Part shown: positions 10,788 to 24,116 of the stretch, in pieces
Numbering within the stretch: position 1 is the first letter of the stretch
How the letters are laid out: each line of letters begins with the position of its first letter
Assembly: GCA_029817715.1 (NCBI GenBank)
Contig: JARUPY010000465.1
Location: 5,045,001-5,109,000 of the forward strand
Direction of reading: 5' to 3'
From: Melastoma dodecandrum
Taxonomy: Eukaryota; Streptophyta; Magnoliopsida; Myrtales; Melastomataceae
Length of the DNA: 64,000 bases
Translations under genes and position numbers: made by a program
Notes under the pieces: generated by a model
Databases searched by the model: none
Told to the model about the DNA's origin: nothing
The model's input: only the letters and a program-made list of their open reading frames with translations

Positions 10788-13700
10788 CGGGCGAGTGATG
10801 GTGACGTCTTCGTCGTTCGCGCGTGGTCGTGGTGGTGACCAACGGTCTACCGTATCGCGCATGGGGGGTTGATCTAACGGTCAGTAATCGTTTGTCGTGT
10901 TATCATGGGGATCCGAGCCGCGGGTCCACGGTGGCTGAGGGTGGGGGCACGTGGAGGTGATTATTTTGACCTGTTTGAGAGAAGGAATGGGTGTGAAGAG
11001 GAGGATGGAGGGATGGGGTGGGGTGTGGTGGGCCCCAGCTTTAATTTAGTAAATCCCATAAGAAAAATTCTTAATCTTTTCTTTATTTCTTTTTTTTTTT
11101 GTTGTCTATAAAAGGTGAATTATATTTTTACCTCCTTCTTTGTATGTGCAATATAATATAATATCCTGATTAATTTAATAAATGTGGGGGGTGTCTGTCT
11201 TTAAATCAATGTCCTAAAAAAGATTTGAGTGGGTGGAGTTGGGACTATGATTGAGTTTTTGACTGGTGGAGGACATCCACAGGTTCATCATGCCTTCCTT
11301 CTTCCTCCTCACCCTCCTTCATAATTGCTAGTAGTGTGTGATGTGTGTGTCCCTTAAATTGTGCCGGGTGTTGAGCTGGGACTTGGGAGGTGGTGCTCTG
11401 TTTTATATTATATATGTTCATGGAGTCTCCTCATGCAATGCAATGCAATGCAATGCCATGCCATGCCTTGCATCTTATGTTACTTCAATTTTTAATGTTT
11501 CACGAGGAGTGAGAGGGGTGGCACATTGTCGGTGATGGGATGGTTGGGGTTCCCCGTCCTCCTTGACTTTAGGGACGTCCCTTCCCATTCGGTGCCACAT
11601 TTTGGAATCGATCTAATCCGGACCCATACTTCCCCTCGAACTGGGGGGGGTAATAAATCCCATTTCCACCTTACATGGTAGTTAAAGCATGCCAATCTGT
11701 TGTCCCTAAACATGTTTCTCAGGGTTGTCCTGACCTGATCTCTGATTGCTGAAGCCCTGTCTGCCCCCACAAACAGTCGAATTGCGTTGCAACCCACAAA
11801 TCAATTAAACCATAATTCTGTAGATCTAACTAACATTGTATCGTTTTTGGACTGGAGGGGGGTGGGGGGGGGGGGGGGTGATGCCAGCTAATCTCGTTTT
11901 AGAGAGAATAATGATCCCATGTTTGTACATTATTGAATTTGGCATGTGTTATTGTCTTAATTTCAACACGGTTTTATTTGGGAGGAGAGCCGAGATTTTA
12001 AGGTTGAATTTGTGATCAACTTCCCATGTTGAGCTGAGCTGAGCTGCTTGCATCATTGTCAATCATGAGGATTCCTCCCCTCCATCTCAAACGTGTCTGT
12101 CACAATACTAATCATTCTCGTTTTAAATTTGCAAAGTCTTTGCCTTCACATTTGACAGGCAAGAGAACAGAAACTCGTCGGCGATTGTCTCCATGGGCCT
12201 GTCTGATGCCCCATATTTAGGCGTGATTACCATCGAGAGCCAGGTGGTGTTGGTGCATTAGCCCAAAATCGCTTCTTTTTGGGCCACGTACATAAAAAGT
12301 CTAATACTTTTTTTTTTTTTTATCATGAATGTTCGTGACCACTACATCCTCCTCGTACTTAGATGTTGGACTTTTATTAACCTTCACCTCAAGAGACATT
12401 TATTATCGCAAGAGTAAGTGACAGATAACTAAAGCCCACCGGATGTGCGACTACACATGCCTGTACAAGCTTTAGATCGTAGAATACGCAACTAAATCTA
12501 TCCGCTACTCTCTTTTAAAAAAAAAAAAAAAAATTATAGAGGCGCACCCTCCCATGATGAAAAAAAAGGGGAGGATGTTCATAATTCTTCCTCCAGCTCT
12601 GACACTGTAACACCACCCACGCTGATGGGCCCCCAGCCACATCAGCCTAGGCGAGAGAGGTTGGAATGGTCCAAAAGATGCGGCATTCCACGGTCCTCTA
12701 TGGTTGGGAGGGCTTTTCCCTATGAAAAAAGCCGAGGACGGCTGGAGTGCTTTCTCCGGCACCCACGCTTGCTTGCACCGACAACACTTAATGGGCCCTC
12801 GGTTCGATGAAATCGCGTTCAGTCACGGTAATTCCACACATGGGGCCGGGGGAGAGTACATTGTATGCCGGAGTAAGGCGGTCGGAAAGATCCTAAAGAC
12901 ACAGCATTCCAGCGACCCCAGGGCGACGGGATGCATGGGAATTTCAATAATCCAAGAGTAGTTATGAATGAGCGGATATTGATGGGGGTGTGTCTTGAGA
13001 ACCCCGTTCGAACCACGGCAATTCGAACAAGGGCACCTCCTTCTGAGCAATAGGATGATTAAATCAAACTCCGAGTCCCTTCGAATGTTTTTGTAGGCAA
13101 AAGGTTGAGAAATTTTAGAACAGTTAACATACAGGGTTTATTCCATTACAAGGGAGATGGAGAAGTCAAAATGGTGGTTTTTCCACGAGTATGCATTTTT
13201 CAATTTAATAAAAACAAAACATTTTGTTGACTTAAACTTCTCTTTGTAATAACAGAAACGGGGACACCAACCAAATAAAATAAAATAATCCCATCTCATG
13301 ATAATTTTGGCGCAGTCGAAAGTGACCTAAGAAGAGTTTTGCACATGCTCCAAAAACATTTTACTTCTTTTTTCCATTTCACTCGTATATAAGCCGCGTG
13401 AGAATGTGAACGTAACATATTTGGGTATGATTTTGAACGTGGTAATGTGTGAACAAGGTGAGGTCCAAATAATGGGCATTATGGGCGCATTCACGTTCCA
13501 CCTTTTACATCTCTTCCAAACTAAGCCACTAGTTTTCCCTAACTTTATTTCTCAAGAATTCAACTTGGAGCTTTCTTATTCATAACCCTAATTCACGAAA
13601 TAATTTGCGAAACATGTCTGTCAAACATAAAATTTGTAATTTAGTTTTTAAAGAAAATTATGAGTTAGAAACTCAAAATTACCAATTCTTATAAGAAACT

Positions 13701-14461
13701 TCAAAACAATTGTTTTGTGTTTCTTAGAGTGAGTGGGAGTAACCATTTGAGAGAAAACTATGAGTTTTGATCTCAAGGTCTACTAGGTAACTTGGCAGAA
13801 ATTTCAGCATCAAGAATCAAGTTCTCGTTTAATTCATATGAACAAGACATGTCACGTAAAGTTTGAGTTTAGAACCAAGGTTTTTTTTTTTTAAATTAAA
13901 CTCTGATTTATAAATTCATAATTAATAATATTAGTATTATGTTTAACAGAATTATTTCACAGTATATTTTGCTTACCCAGTAACAATCCTCATTCGACTT
14001 GAGGTATTTCTGTTGTTTCTTTGCCTTTTCGTTTTATGGCGTGAATACAAAATTTAAGATCCAAAAATAATGATGTGGGGGAATTCGATCTATGACGCAA
14101 GGGTGACGTCAGAGGTTGGGCGGTGGTGACCTTTAATTAATTTGTTTTCTTTTTTCTTTTGGGTTGGTAGAGGTGTGGTGTGGTCGCACTTTTGTCCGAG
14201 AACAGCGGCGCGGTCTCCCTGTTTTACACTCCCTCCCTCGACGTACACAAGCATGTACGGACGGCAACCGACGTCAAATCGCCATGATTTGGAGAACATA
14301 TTATCATAAATTAATTTGTTTAAATGTATTTTGTGAAAATGATTAGTCCGCAACCGCATGAACCCATATCAGATAAAGGGACAACGTTAATCCGAAATAG
14401 GGAGAAGGGCCCAAACAGGGACGGAATTGGTTATTTTCCCAACCCAAAACGCTGCCTTAAC
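10788..14461. other. Long intergenic region, no supportable gene
   Basis: The 3.7 kb after GALS1 contain no open frame with a recognisable domain. Seen here: T-runs near 11088-11100, a CAATG microsatellite at about 11434-11455, interrupted G-runs at 11856-11879, a T-run at about 12307-12320 and an A-run near 12517-12532. The stretch 12540-13060 is less A/T-rich than its surroundings and has a weak internal similarity (a GGTCGGAAAGATCC-like stretch near 12885 and a related one near 12660). It could be an old element, but I find no terminal repeats. Bases 13060-14460 are A/T-rich. Confidence 0.4.
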
Positions 14462-14469
14462 TATATATA
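14462..14469 (+). promoter_or_regulatory. Candidate TATA box of the DUF4228 gene
   Basis: TATATATA lies about 240 bases upstream of the DUF4228 start codon. It is followed by a C-rich leader with several C-runs. It is the only good TATA-like word close upstream. The assignment is positional only. Confidence 0.35.
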
Positions 14470-14702
14470 GTTGATTCTTGCCCAACACGCACTCCCAAGT
14501 ATTTTTTTTTTCTTTTTCTCCGCACCGCGTAACCTACCACGTCAGCACTCCCCCCCGTCTGACGTGGCATTCCCTCCCCCCACCCGCCCCCATAAAACCC
14601 CCGTCTCCTCTCCGTCCCTCCCACACTCCACCCAACCCCCACAAAATTAAAGAGAAACCCTAATTCTACTCGAATTCCACCACCCGACTGGCCCCCCCCC
14701 CC

Positions 14703-15320
14703 ATGGGACTTTGCTTCTCCGGCCACAATGTCCAGGGCGACTCCGACTGCTCCTCTTCCGGCGCCACGACCGTCAAGGTGATCACCGTCAGTGGCGACCT
14801 CCGCGAGTTCCGCACCCCTGTCACCGCGGCTCAGGTTCTCCGTTCGGGGAGCTCCTCGTCGTCGTCTTCGTCCTCCGTGGCTTCGGGGTTCGTTTGCGAT
14901 TCCGATAGGTTGTACTACGACGAGTTCATCCAGGCGCTTGATCTAGAAGAGGAGTTGGTTGAAGGTCAGCTATACTTCATGCTGCCGAGGTCCAGTCTGC
15001 AGCAGCCGCTGATGGCTTCTGAAATGGCAGGTCTGGCCGTCAAGGCCAGCCTTGCATTGCAGAAGGCGGATGAGAAAGGAGGGACACGTAGGCGGAGGAG
15101 GAGGAAGACAAGGATTTCTCCCGCCCTTCATGTGAACAGTGAAGAATTCAAGGTGGCCGGAGCCGGGGAGGACGTTCAGGCTAACTTGAAGATGGTGAGC
15201 AGAGGACGATTAGGGAGGAGATGCCCCTCGCGTCGGCTGAGGAATGCAGTGCAGTCGTTCCGCATCCGCCTCAGTACCATTCACGAGGGCGTCGTCTACG
15301 TGGATCCAGACGATTTTTGA
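14703..15320 (+). CDS. DUF4228 (PADRE) domain protein
   Basis: A single-exon frame of 205 residues beginning MGLCFSG. Gly2 followed by Ser6 fits an N-myristoylation signal, and Cys4 could be palmitoylated, so membrane attachment is likely (inferred). After it comes the DUF4228 pattern: VKVITVSGDLREFRTPVTA, a Ser tract, FVCDSDRLYYDEF, and the ELVEGQLYFMLPRSSLQ block that typifies the family. A basic patch and a C-terminal RLSTIHEG...VDPDDF segment follow. Members are small plant proteins, often induced by pathogens or abiotic stress; their biochemical function is unknown. The start codon follows a C-run directly (ends ...CCCCATGG). The frame is complete with no odd residues. Confidence 0.88.
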   Translation: MGLCFSGHNVQGDSDCSSSGATTVKVITVSGDLREFRTPVTAAQVLRSGSSSSSSSSSVASGFVCDSDRLYYDEFIQALDLEEELVEGQLYFMLPRSSLQQPLMASEMAGLAVKASLALQKADEKGGTRRRRRRKTRISPALHVNSEEFKVAGAGEDVQANLKMVSRGRLGRRCPSRRLRNAVQSFRIRLSTIHEGVVYVDPDDF

Positions 15321-16280
15321 ACGGTTTTTCATTCTTTTAGTCCTGAGTTATCCGTTATACCCTGTAAACAACCACCGGCGTTGTGACGGTGACATTGATC
15401 AAGTTTTGATTAACAAGTTGTGTATCTGTCGATTCGGTTGTCCTTTTCGTCAAGCGGAGACGTTGTGTGCCGAGGGGATGTTTTCTGTTGTTGCCGAGGG
15501 ATTTTGCGTGCGGAAGAAGAAAGGAGATTGTTGGGGGAGGGTGACCACTGAAACGGCGTCGTTTTAGCCGAACCACACACTCAAAGACAGACGATAATTA
15601 ATTATATTTATTATTAGCTTAAGAGTTAAGCAAATATTGAAAGTTTTGGAAGGAAATTGAGATTAATATTTCGGGAAAGGGCTCGGGCTAAGCTGGATCC
15701 GATTGGGATGAGGACGGACGTTGAGGATTAATGATTCAAGAGCAACATTAATACTGTGGTGCCTTTTTGCTTTTTAAAGGTGTTCATCATCACGTCCACT
15801 GTCAGTCAATGTTTGTCATTAAGAAAATCCTCCCAAAAATAGTAATTATTCCAATTGAAATCAGGAATGCTTTGTCCGTTCGCTTTTTAATATTAATTCA
15901 AATGTCTTGGAATTTTGGACCAAACCAATCCAAATCCAATGGAAGGCGAGAAAAAAAAAAGGGAAAAGAGTTTTAAGGCGCGAACTCGGAAGAAATGAAC
16001 CATCGGGTCGGATCGGGGTTTGTAGGATCCGACCAATGTCACTGGACACAGTGTGTAAGTAACTAAATGGGTCAAATTGGGTCCGATTAGGGTTTTACCT
16101 TTCGTCCCTCCAGAATCAAATCAATGGGGAAAAAGGTGTCTCTCCCTCCCTTCTCTCATCTTTTCTTGATCAGGCTGTTGGGAGATTGTTGTGTTTCGTG
16201 ACGTTCGCCTTGATCTTTTTTTTTTCTTGTTCGTCAAGGAGCAAGAGGAAGAAGGAGAAGCGATCTCGATCAACCAGTTG
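15321..16280. promoter_or_regulatory. DUF4228 3' region and SKI3 upstream region
   Basis: No gene is supported. The sequence is A/T-rich between 15590 and 15960. From about 16080 it holds a leader-like stretch (GGGTTTTACC, then pyrimidine runs) in front of SKI3. An in-frame ATG at 16191 precedes a T-run and would add a hydrophobic stretch not expected for SKI3. Confidence 0.35.
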
Positions 16281-19200
16281 ATGGAGTCGGTCGATTCCAA
16301 TCCCGACGACCCGGAGCTTCACTTTCAGCTGGTGATTCTTAATTCTCGTTTTCTTTTTCTTGCAGTTTCTTGTCCTTTTCTTTTCTGGTTTTTAAGTTTA
16401 TTTTCTTTTTGGTTCCTTGGAATTAGGGTTTGAGGTTGTGGGAAAGTGGAGGAGACAGTAAGGGGACGCGGGAGAAGGCGGCGGAGCATTTCTTGACTTC
16501 CGCCAAGTTGAATCCCAACAATGCTGCCTCGTTTAAGTATTTGGGTTATTACTACAGTGGAGTTTCGGGGGCTGATACTCAAAGAGCCATTAAGTGCTTC
16601 CAGCGGGCGGTGATACTCTGTCCTGATGATGAAGAATCGGGGGTGATTGTTTGCTATCCTTCTTGATGGGATTTAGTCTTTTTTGTGGTTACGTGGGGTG
16701 TTTGATGTGCCAGTGTACATGATTTGCAGGAGGCGTTGTGTGATTTGTTGGATGAAGGCGGAAAGGAAACTTTGGAGGTGGCAACGTGCAGGGATGCTTC
16801 GGAGAAGTCAGCAAGGGCATTCTGGGCTTTCCGTAGATTGGGTTACCTTCAGGTTTACTGTTTTAGTGTTGTTTCTGTCACAATTCGACCGGTGGGTGCC
16901 TCGATATTCATAACATCCAGTTTCTCTGGGTACTTGATACTCCTTCCGGCAGCTTAATCAGAAGAGTTGGCCTGAGGCTGTGCAGAGTCTTCAACACGGT
17001 ATTCGTGGTTATCCTGCCTGTGCGGATCTCTGGGAAGTAAGTATAGCATGTCTCTTGTATCTTATTCCCAGTCCTCATTTTTCATATGATCGATTTCATG
17101 AGTCATTAAATGCCTTCAGGCATTAGGTTTGGCCTACCAGCAGATGGGCATGTATACTGCAGCAATTAAGGTGGATTTATATTCTTTTCTCATATCTTTA
17201 AGTGCTGCCCTACCCCGATTTGTTCACCTTGGTGAGATGGCTGCAATACTTGCAATGTTGATACTTGGTTCTCTGTTTTCTCTGAAAATGCTGGAAAAGT
17301 AGCAGCTCTCCACTAAAATTTCGCATTTGCAGCATTTTTCTTTCAGCTGACCTCTTTTGATTGCAAACTGAGTATTTCTCCAACTCAGATTGATTTCGTG
17401 ATTGCTGTGACAGTTTGACTGATTATGGGAATACTGCTATTAGGAGCAGTTGCGACGTCGTTTTCTCTATCTGTGATATTCCTTGCTCCTTAAGTCTTCT
17501 TCCTTCCCCTTCGCTTTTGATTATTTTCAACCTTGGCTTTTGTTTCTTACAGTCATATGGAAGAGCCATTGAACTGGATGAGACAAAAGCTTTTTCCAGG
17601 ATTGAAAGTGGAAATATATTATTGTTGCTTGGTTCCTTTAGAAAGGTTGGCATTCCTCTTTATGGTGGTTATTATGTCTCAGTTATTTGTCGATGTGGTA
17701 ATCTTTATGTATAGTATCTTGTAGTCAGATATTCACTTTTAGGCTTTAGCCACACGTAATACTTTTTTTGTGTAATTTTTGAATGAAAATAAATTAGAGG
17801 TTTTGCACACTTGCAAGTGATTCCATATTTGGAGGACTTCATTGTTTGTTTGGATATGGTTTTTTATTTCTAGAGAATTAAGTTTAATTTATTGCACCTG
17901 ATCATTGGAAGTAAGTGATGTCATTCCTTGAGTTGGGTTGGGACTAAACCATAGGCTATGCACTCATATCATCTGTCAGCAGACTATTCTTTTCCAGTAG
18001 ACATTTTTTTGTCTGGATGACTGAATTTTCATTAGTTACAAAAATGGTAGGTCCTCGGGATGTATTTTCAAGTGTTTGTTTGGCTCATAACATTTTCTTT
18101 GTTTCTGAAGGGAATTGAACAATTTCGTAAAGCTCTCGAAATCTTGCCTGAAAATTTGGCTGCTCAATATGGACTTACTTCTGGACTGCTTGGTCTGTCA
18201 AAGGAATGTGTAAAGACAGGTGCTTTTGCTTGGAGTGCCTCACTATTAGAGGTTTGCTCTCTTTCACGTGACTTCAAGTTTCCTTTGAAATGCTTCTTGG
18301 ACATTTTCTAAGACTAGGAATCCATTATATGGCAGGAGGCATCGAAAATAGCAATCAGCAGTGCCCATCTTGCAGGGAATGCATCATCTCTTTGGAAGTT
18401 GCATGGTGATATCCAGGTTAGCCATTAACGTCCTGCACTGGTGGCCAATTAACATGTTTGCCTTGTCAACAAACTTTCGGGCTGGTGCAACATTGAATTC
18501 ATGGTAGCTTAGTCCATTATATATACTCAAGTTGTCGTTGGGCTGGTGCTGGTATTGTGCTACATTACTTTTTTCTCATGAGTAGTGCGCATTACTTTGA
18601 CATATGCAAGGTCTGCATCCACTTCAAATCTTATACCTTCTTTTGTGAATCATTCTCTTGTTTTTTTTAACAATCACAGATCATGTATGCAAAATGCTTC
18701 CCATGGTTGGCCGGGGAGGAGGGTTTGTCAGACAGGGAAGCTTTTGAATCTTCTATAATATCCTGGAACGAGACTCGTGATTTAGCAGCAAAATCAGCTC
18801 GAAAGTCTTACCAGAAAGCCTTGCATCTGTCACCGTGGCAAGCAAATATCTATTCTGACATTGCATTTTGTTCCAATGTGATAGCCGAATGCTGCAAGAG
18901 TTCTCCACATGATTTTAATTCTTGGTATTACTTTTTCAGCTCATCTTTCGATCGTCCACCTTTATTTCTTTCATCATGCTGTCAGTTTTTGCTGACCTAA
19001 TTTTATCAGGCAGTTATCTGAAAAGATGGCACTGGGAGCATTGTTACTCGAGAGTGATAATAGTGAATTCTGGGTAGCGTTGGGATGTGTATCTGATCAT
19101 AAGGCATTCAAACAACATTGTTTCATCAGAGCCTTACAACTGGATGTGGCTCAAGCTGTTGCTTGGGCATACCTTGGGAAGGTACACTCTGTCCTGTTTC

Positions 19201-22200
19201 TTGGGCAGTTATACTTCACAGTGGATCTCAATAATCCCTAACAGCTTTTTTTAATTAGGTTTTTTCTTTTGTGATTCTTTGTGCTTTATGACTCCTAAGA
19301 GAGATCTAGTGATTGGGCTGGAATAACATATATTTCCTTCATCATCTCCTGAACTTTTTGTGGTTAATTTTCTTCTTTCCTTCTGAAGCTTACAAGAGTC
19401 ACTGAATTATATCACTTAAGGGGCACGGCAGATCTTGCTTGATATCCTTTTCCCTGTTAATCTTGGTGATGCAGCTCTTTAGGGAAGTGGATGAGAAGCT
19501 ATTGGCAAGACAAGCATTTGATAGTGCTAGAAGCATAGATCCTTCTCTATCACTACCATGGTCAGGCATGTCTGCGGACTTTAATCCTGGGTAAATCAAA
19601 TTATTGGAGTTTTGTCTGTAACTAGACTGTTATTGCTTTTGTTGTTCACAAGTTGAAGACATTTACAGGACGGATTCTCCAGATGAGGCCTTTGAAAGTT
19701 GCTTGCGAGCTGTGCAAACATTGCCGGTAAGGTTTTGTGCACGGAATTTTCTTAAGCTCTATCTGAACGTGGTACATCTGGCTTTCCTTGAGTAGATATT
19801 TCCAAAATTTAAAGGTTATATGTGTTGCCTTTTCTTTTCATTTGTTTATATATAACAGAGTGCTGTTTCTATCCGTGGGAGATAAAATATATTGAAATTG
19901 GAGATACAAAAACACCAGCATTTTTATGGTATCATTGACACTATCTGGCGTTCTCAGTTTCTGTCTTTAATTTTTCTTACAATTCTAATGCAGCTTCCGG
20001 AGTTCCAACTGGGTCTAGCAAAAATTGCTCTTTTATCACGACATTCATCCTCTTCGCTGGTATGACAGATTGGAAATTTTTTTTAGCAACCAATCATAGA
20101 AGAAGTTTCAGCTGCTTCTATCTAAATCTATAAGATAACAGCATGCTGCCTGATGTGGCTTATTGCTCTCGCAGGTTTATGGGGCCATCCGTCAAGCTGT
20201 TCAGCGAGCACCTTATTTTCCAGAGTCGCACAATTTGCTGGGGTTGGTACTTGAGGCACGACATGATTATATTAGTGCTGCTGCATCATACAGGGTAGCA
20301 CGATATGCCCTTCATAAGTATTCTGGCAGTAAAAAAACAGATTTCATACATGAAGTCTCGATTAATTTGGCTAGATCACTTTGTAAGGTAAGCTTGGGTC
20401 TGTTTTCCCTGCCTACCATTTCTGTGCCGAGGGTCGCAGAAAGAAAATCTATGGCCATCTTTCTACTTATATTTTTTTTCCTCTTTAGATATCCCTTTTT
20501 AATGTTTTGAACCATCTTGCCTTGTATGGGCCAGGCAGGAAGTACAGCGGATGCAGTACAGGAATGTGAAGAGTTGAAAAGTCAAGGTGCCATTATATTT
20601 CAGAAACACGTCTTACTCATCAATTTGTATCTCTAGATTGTTTGCATAATGTTTTAACATAATCTTTTTTCCGGTTTTCTTTTTTATTCAGACGTACTGG
20701 ACGCAGAATGCATGCAAATATATGCTTTGTCCTTATGGCGTCTGGGAAGAAACCAGCTTTCTATTTCAGTGATAAGGAATCTTGCTACATCTATTTCTTC
20801 CATGGACCAGATTAGTGCAGCCGTCACTGCAGGATTCATATGTAGATTGTTGTATTACCTCTCTGGGCTTGATGCAACAATTAATAGCATTGAGAAAATG
20901 CCAAAAGAACTTTTTGAGAGTCCAACAGTTAGTTTTATCATCTCTTCAATTCATGTCCTTGATGAAAAAGACCGGCTCAATCACATTGTTTCAGCCAGTC
21001 GTCACTTTCTTACGACTCACGAGCTTAGAATGGAAATGCATTTACTAATTTCTCTGGGTAAAGTGGTAAGTTATAGACATTTTCAGTATGAAATTATGAT
21101 TACTTTTTATCAGTGAGGATGAATCTTTAGTTTAGTGTGGATCAATTTTGTCATGTCATCAGAATGTTGACATCATAGTTTGCTTTTATGCAGATAAAGA
21201 ATGGGTCAGCATCTTCCTTGGGATATCAAAGTGGAGTTCATCATCTTCGGAAAGCTCTTCATATGTTCCCCAACAGTGACATGTTGAGGTTGGAAGGACT
21301 GTCTAAATATAGAGCATTTTGTAGTTTCCCTTTTCTTTTAATCTCAGCTTGGAATCTGGTTATTATTAGCCCATCCTTAGGCCTTTTGTGGAGAAAACCA
21401 TTGGCGAGTAATAGTATGGCCTTTGTGAAAAGCAAATGCCGTTGTTAGTAATAATCATCCAGGCAGTTTAGGACCTCTTCTAATTTGATAGTTGTGCTTT
21501 GGCAAGCAGCCAGAGATGATCTTTTGTACTTTTGTGGAGTGGTTTGAGAAAGGTGTTATTTATCTGTGCATGGGCTAGCATATTAGAGAACGAAATGTGC
21601 CAAACTGGAGTTTGTTCCTGCTTCATTATATAATGTTTCTCTTACCTGTCATCTGAGAACTTGGGTGTGCGTAGATATCGGCTGAAGTTGTTAGTTGATT
21701 CATTTGCAACTGCGTCAATGGCTTATGTGAAGTAAAAAAAAATTGTTAATTGTAGTTCTTAGCCTCATACTTTCTGACTTATTTCATGAATACAGGGATC
21801 TGCTTGGTTATCTCCTGCTATTTAGAAAAGAGCAAAATGATTTTCATCTCGCAACAAGGTGCTGTGTAACTAAATTGTCCAATCTGTCCAATGGTGGTCT
21901 GAAATCTGCATTTGAAGTTGTTGGTGCTGGAGCAGTTTCTTGCTATGCTGTTGGAAGTAGCATCCCAAAGTTTACTTTTCCAACATGCTCTAACCAGTGT
22001 CTCAACGAGCCTCAAGCTGTGATACAGCTTCAGAAGTATAGTTTCACTGGCCTCTTATCTCCCCCACAAAATACTCATACAATAATTTGCTGTTGCTTGT
22101 ACAAATAATTAGTTCTCCTTGTCCTGAAAGAGAATGCTGCACTCCTGATAAAGTGGTGTTGTGCATCTCTTATGGGTCATGCCGGGCGGTATTTGAACTT

Positions 22201-23722
22201 TACATGTAGGCCTGCCTAAAATTTTATGTTGCTCTAATTGTCTCTCTAGAGGAGGAAATCTTGTAATTTTCTCCGAGTCAGTCCAGTTGACACTCCTTTT
22301 GTTTTTCTTCCTTGCAGAAGCATGCATCAAGAACCATGGAATTTTGACCTTAAGTTTTTGCTTGTACAAAATCTTTTACAAAAAGCGCGAGAGGAGAGAT
22401 ATCCACGATTACTTTGTGGTGTGCTTAAAAGGCTTTGTTCTGTGGCTCTATCGAATGAAAAATATGAGAGAACAGGCCTGACCTTGCAATTGAAGAAACT
22501 TCAGCTTCTCCTTTGTGCTTCTGAGGCATGCTTGCAGGAGGGGAATCTTCCAGAGTGTATTAACATTGCAAAGAAGGCATGCAAGCTTCTTGTTCCTGAT
22601 GGATATCTTTTCTTTGCGCACTTGCTTTTATCCCGTGCCTATGCTGTTGGATGCGATATGAGGAACTCTCAGAAAGAGTATGAACGATGCTTGGAACTTG
22701 GGACTGATCTTCATATTGGCTGGATTTCTCTTAAGCTCATGGAATCGTGTAATCTAGTGGCCCCTGATTCCAATACCATAGGTCTGCGATTTGAGGAATG
22801 CTTGGAAGAGGAGGGAAATTTAAGAACCATGTGGACTGCAGTCTTCAATTTCATTCAGGGTTTGATGTCTTTATGCCAGCTAGATTTCCAGTCTTCGTTG
22901 GATTTTCTCACATTAGCTGGCTCCTTAGTGGATTCTGACAGTTGCATTTCTCTCTGCCAAGGTATCGTCCATTGTTTGACTTTCTCGTTACTGGTTCCAC
23001 TACTTGTATTATAGTGATTTTACATAAATCATGTATTGAGTCAACCCATTCTCTCTTTATCTTTGACTGCATCTAAAAAGATGCAGTACATATCCGGGTT
23101 ACTTATGCTTTGGACAAGACTTCTCCACTAGGCTGTTATATCCTCCTCTATTTTCTGACGTAGGTGTCGCATGCATGGAGCTGGCCAAGGCAGGATATGG
23201 TTCTGATCACCTCTCAGCTGCCATAAGAAGTCTTGTGAAGTCACAAGAGCATTCCCTGGTTCCTTTACCTATCATCTCAACATTGCTTGCTCAAGCAGAA
23301 GGAAGTCTTGGTTTCAAGGAGAAGTGGGTCAGAAGTCTTCAATGCGAATGGTTTACATGGCCACCAGGTCCTACTTTCTCCATGAATGAACTTCTGCAAT
23401 GCTTGTTTCCTTCTAGTTTTTCCTTTTTTAGGTTTTCTTCTAGTTGCTTGGAGAAATGCATTCCCCGAATCTTGAACGATTTTGAATGTTGCTTTTATTT
23501 GTATGCATCAATAATATTGACATGTTTTCCACAGAAATGAGGCCTGCGGAGCTCTTCTTTCAGATACATCTGCTCGCTCGGCAACCAACCGCCAGCCAAG
23601 ACTCGATGTTATCGGTGGAAACTCACACGAGTCCCCTGAAATGGGTGTGCCGTGCAATTCACACTGATCCGACTCCTTTTAGATATTGGAGGATTTTGAG
23701 AACGCTTGAGCAAGCAAATTGA
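16281..23722 (+). CDS. SKI3: SKI3, tetratricopeptide subunit of the Ski complex
   Basis: I could join 21 exons with GT-AG borders and matching phases: 16281-16331, 16427-16642, 16730-16852, 16953-17036, 17120-17170, 17553-17645, 18111-18251, 18336-18416, 18680-18924, 19010-19181, 19475-19590, 19669-19726, 19994-20059, 20175-20387, 20535-20586, 20692-21065, 21194-21288, 21796-22035, 22318-22961, 23164-23367 and 23535-23722. The product is 1168 residues, the length I recall for Arabidopsis SKI3. SKI3 is the scaffold of the cytoplasmic SKI2-SKI3-SKI8 helicase complex, which feeds mRNA to the exosome for 3'-5' decay and limits siRNA production from coding transcripts. The protein is a chain of TPR-like helical pairs. 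Examples are [20 protein letters not shown], the [18 protein letters not shown] block, and the [19 protein letters not shown] block. The C-terminus ends [11 protein letters not shown]. The start is the ATG of [10 protein letters not shown]. All exons are open, with no frame break. Confidence 0.93.
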
Positions 23723-24116
23723 ACTTAGGGTTTGCATTCTCGAGTTCTTCTTGCGGCCTTGACGATTCTTTGTAGTTTAGCCAGGTTATTAACTTATTAC
23801 ACATGTTTAGTATATAGGTGTTGTTCTCTATATGTAACTTCATACTGACTATGACAGCGAGAAGCAGTTGAAATTGCTTTTCTCATTTACCATGTAATGT
23901 GTCCTGTAATTCCAAGTTTTTCTTAGTGAAAGAAAAGACTGTTTTCAATTTCATCACTCGGACAAGCAAACTTTTTGCAAAGCTGGTTGCCTTACCAGAT
24001 AAATTCTAGTTCTGCAAGTCTACTTGATCAGTGTCATTGTTTTGGAATGTATGCTTCCTCTTGTACAGACTTATTCAGGTTTCAAGGGACTTATTACGTA
24101 ATATCTGCAGATAAAA
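23723..24116. other. SKI3 3' region
   Basis: T-rich non-coding DNA between the SKI3 stop and the 3' end of the LysM kinase remnant, which lies on the other strand. No elements were recognised. Confidence 0.4.

Noticed and set aside
12540..13060. Possible duplicated segment or old transposon
   Set aside because: Only a weak internal similarity and no terminal repeats or target duplication could be seen.
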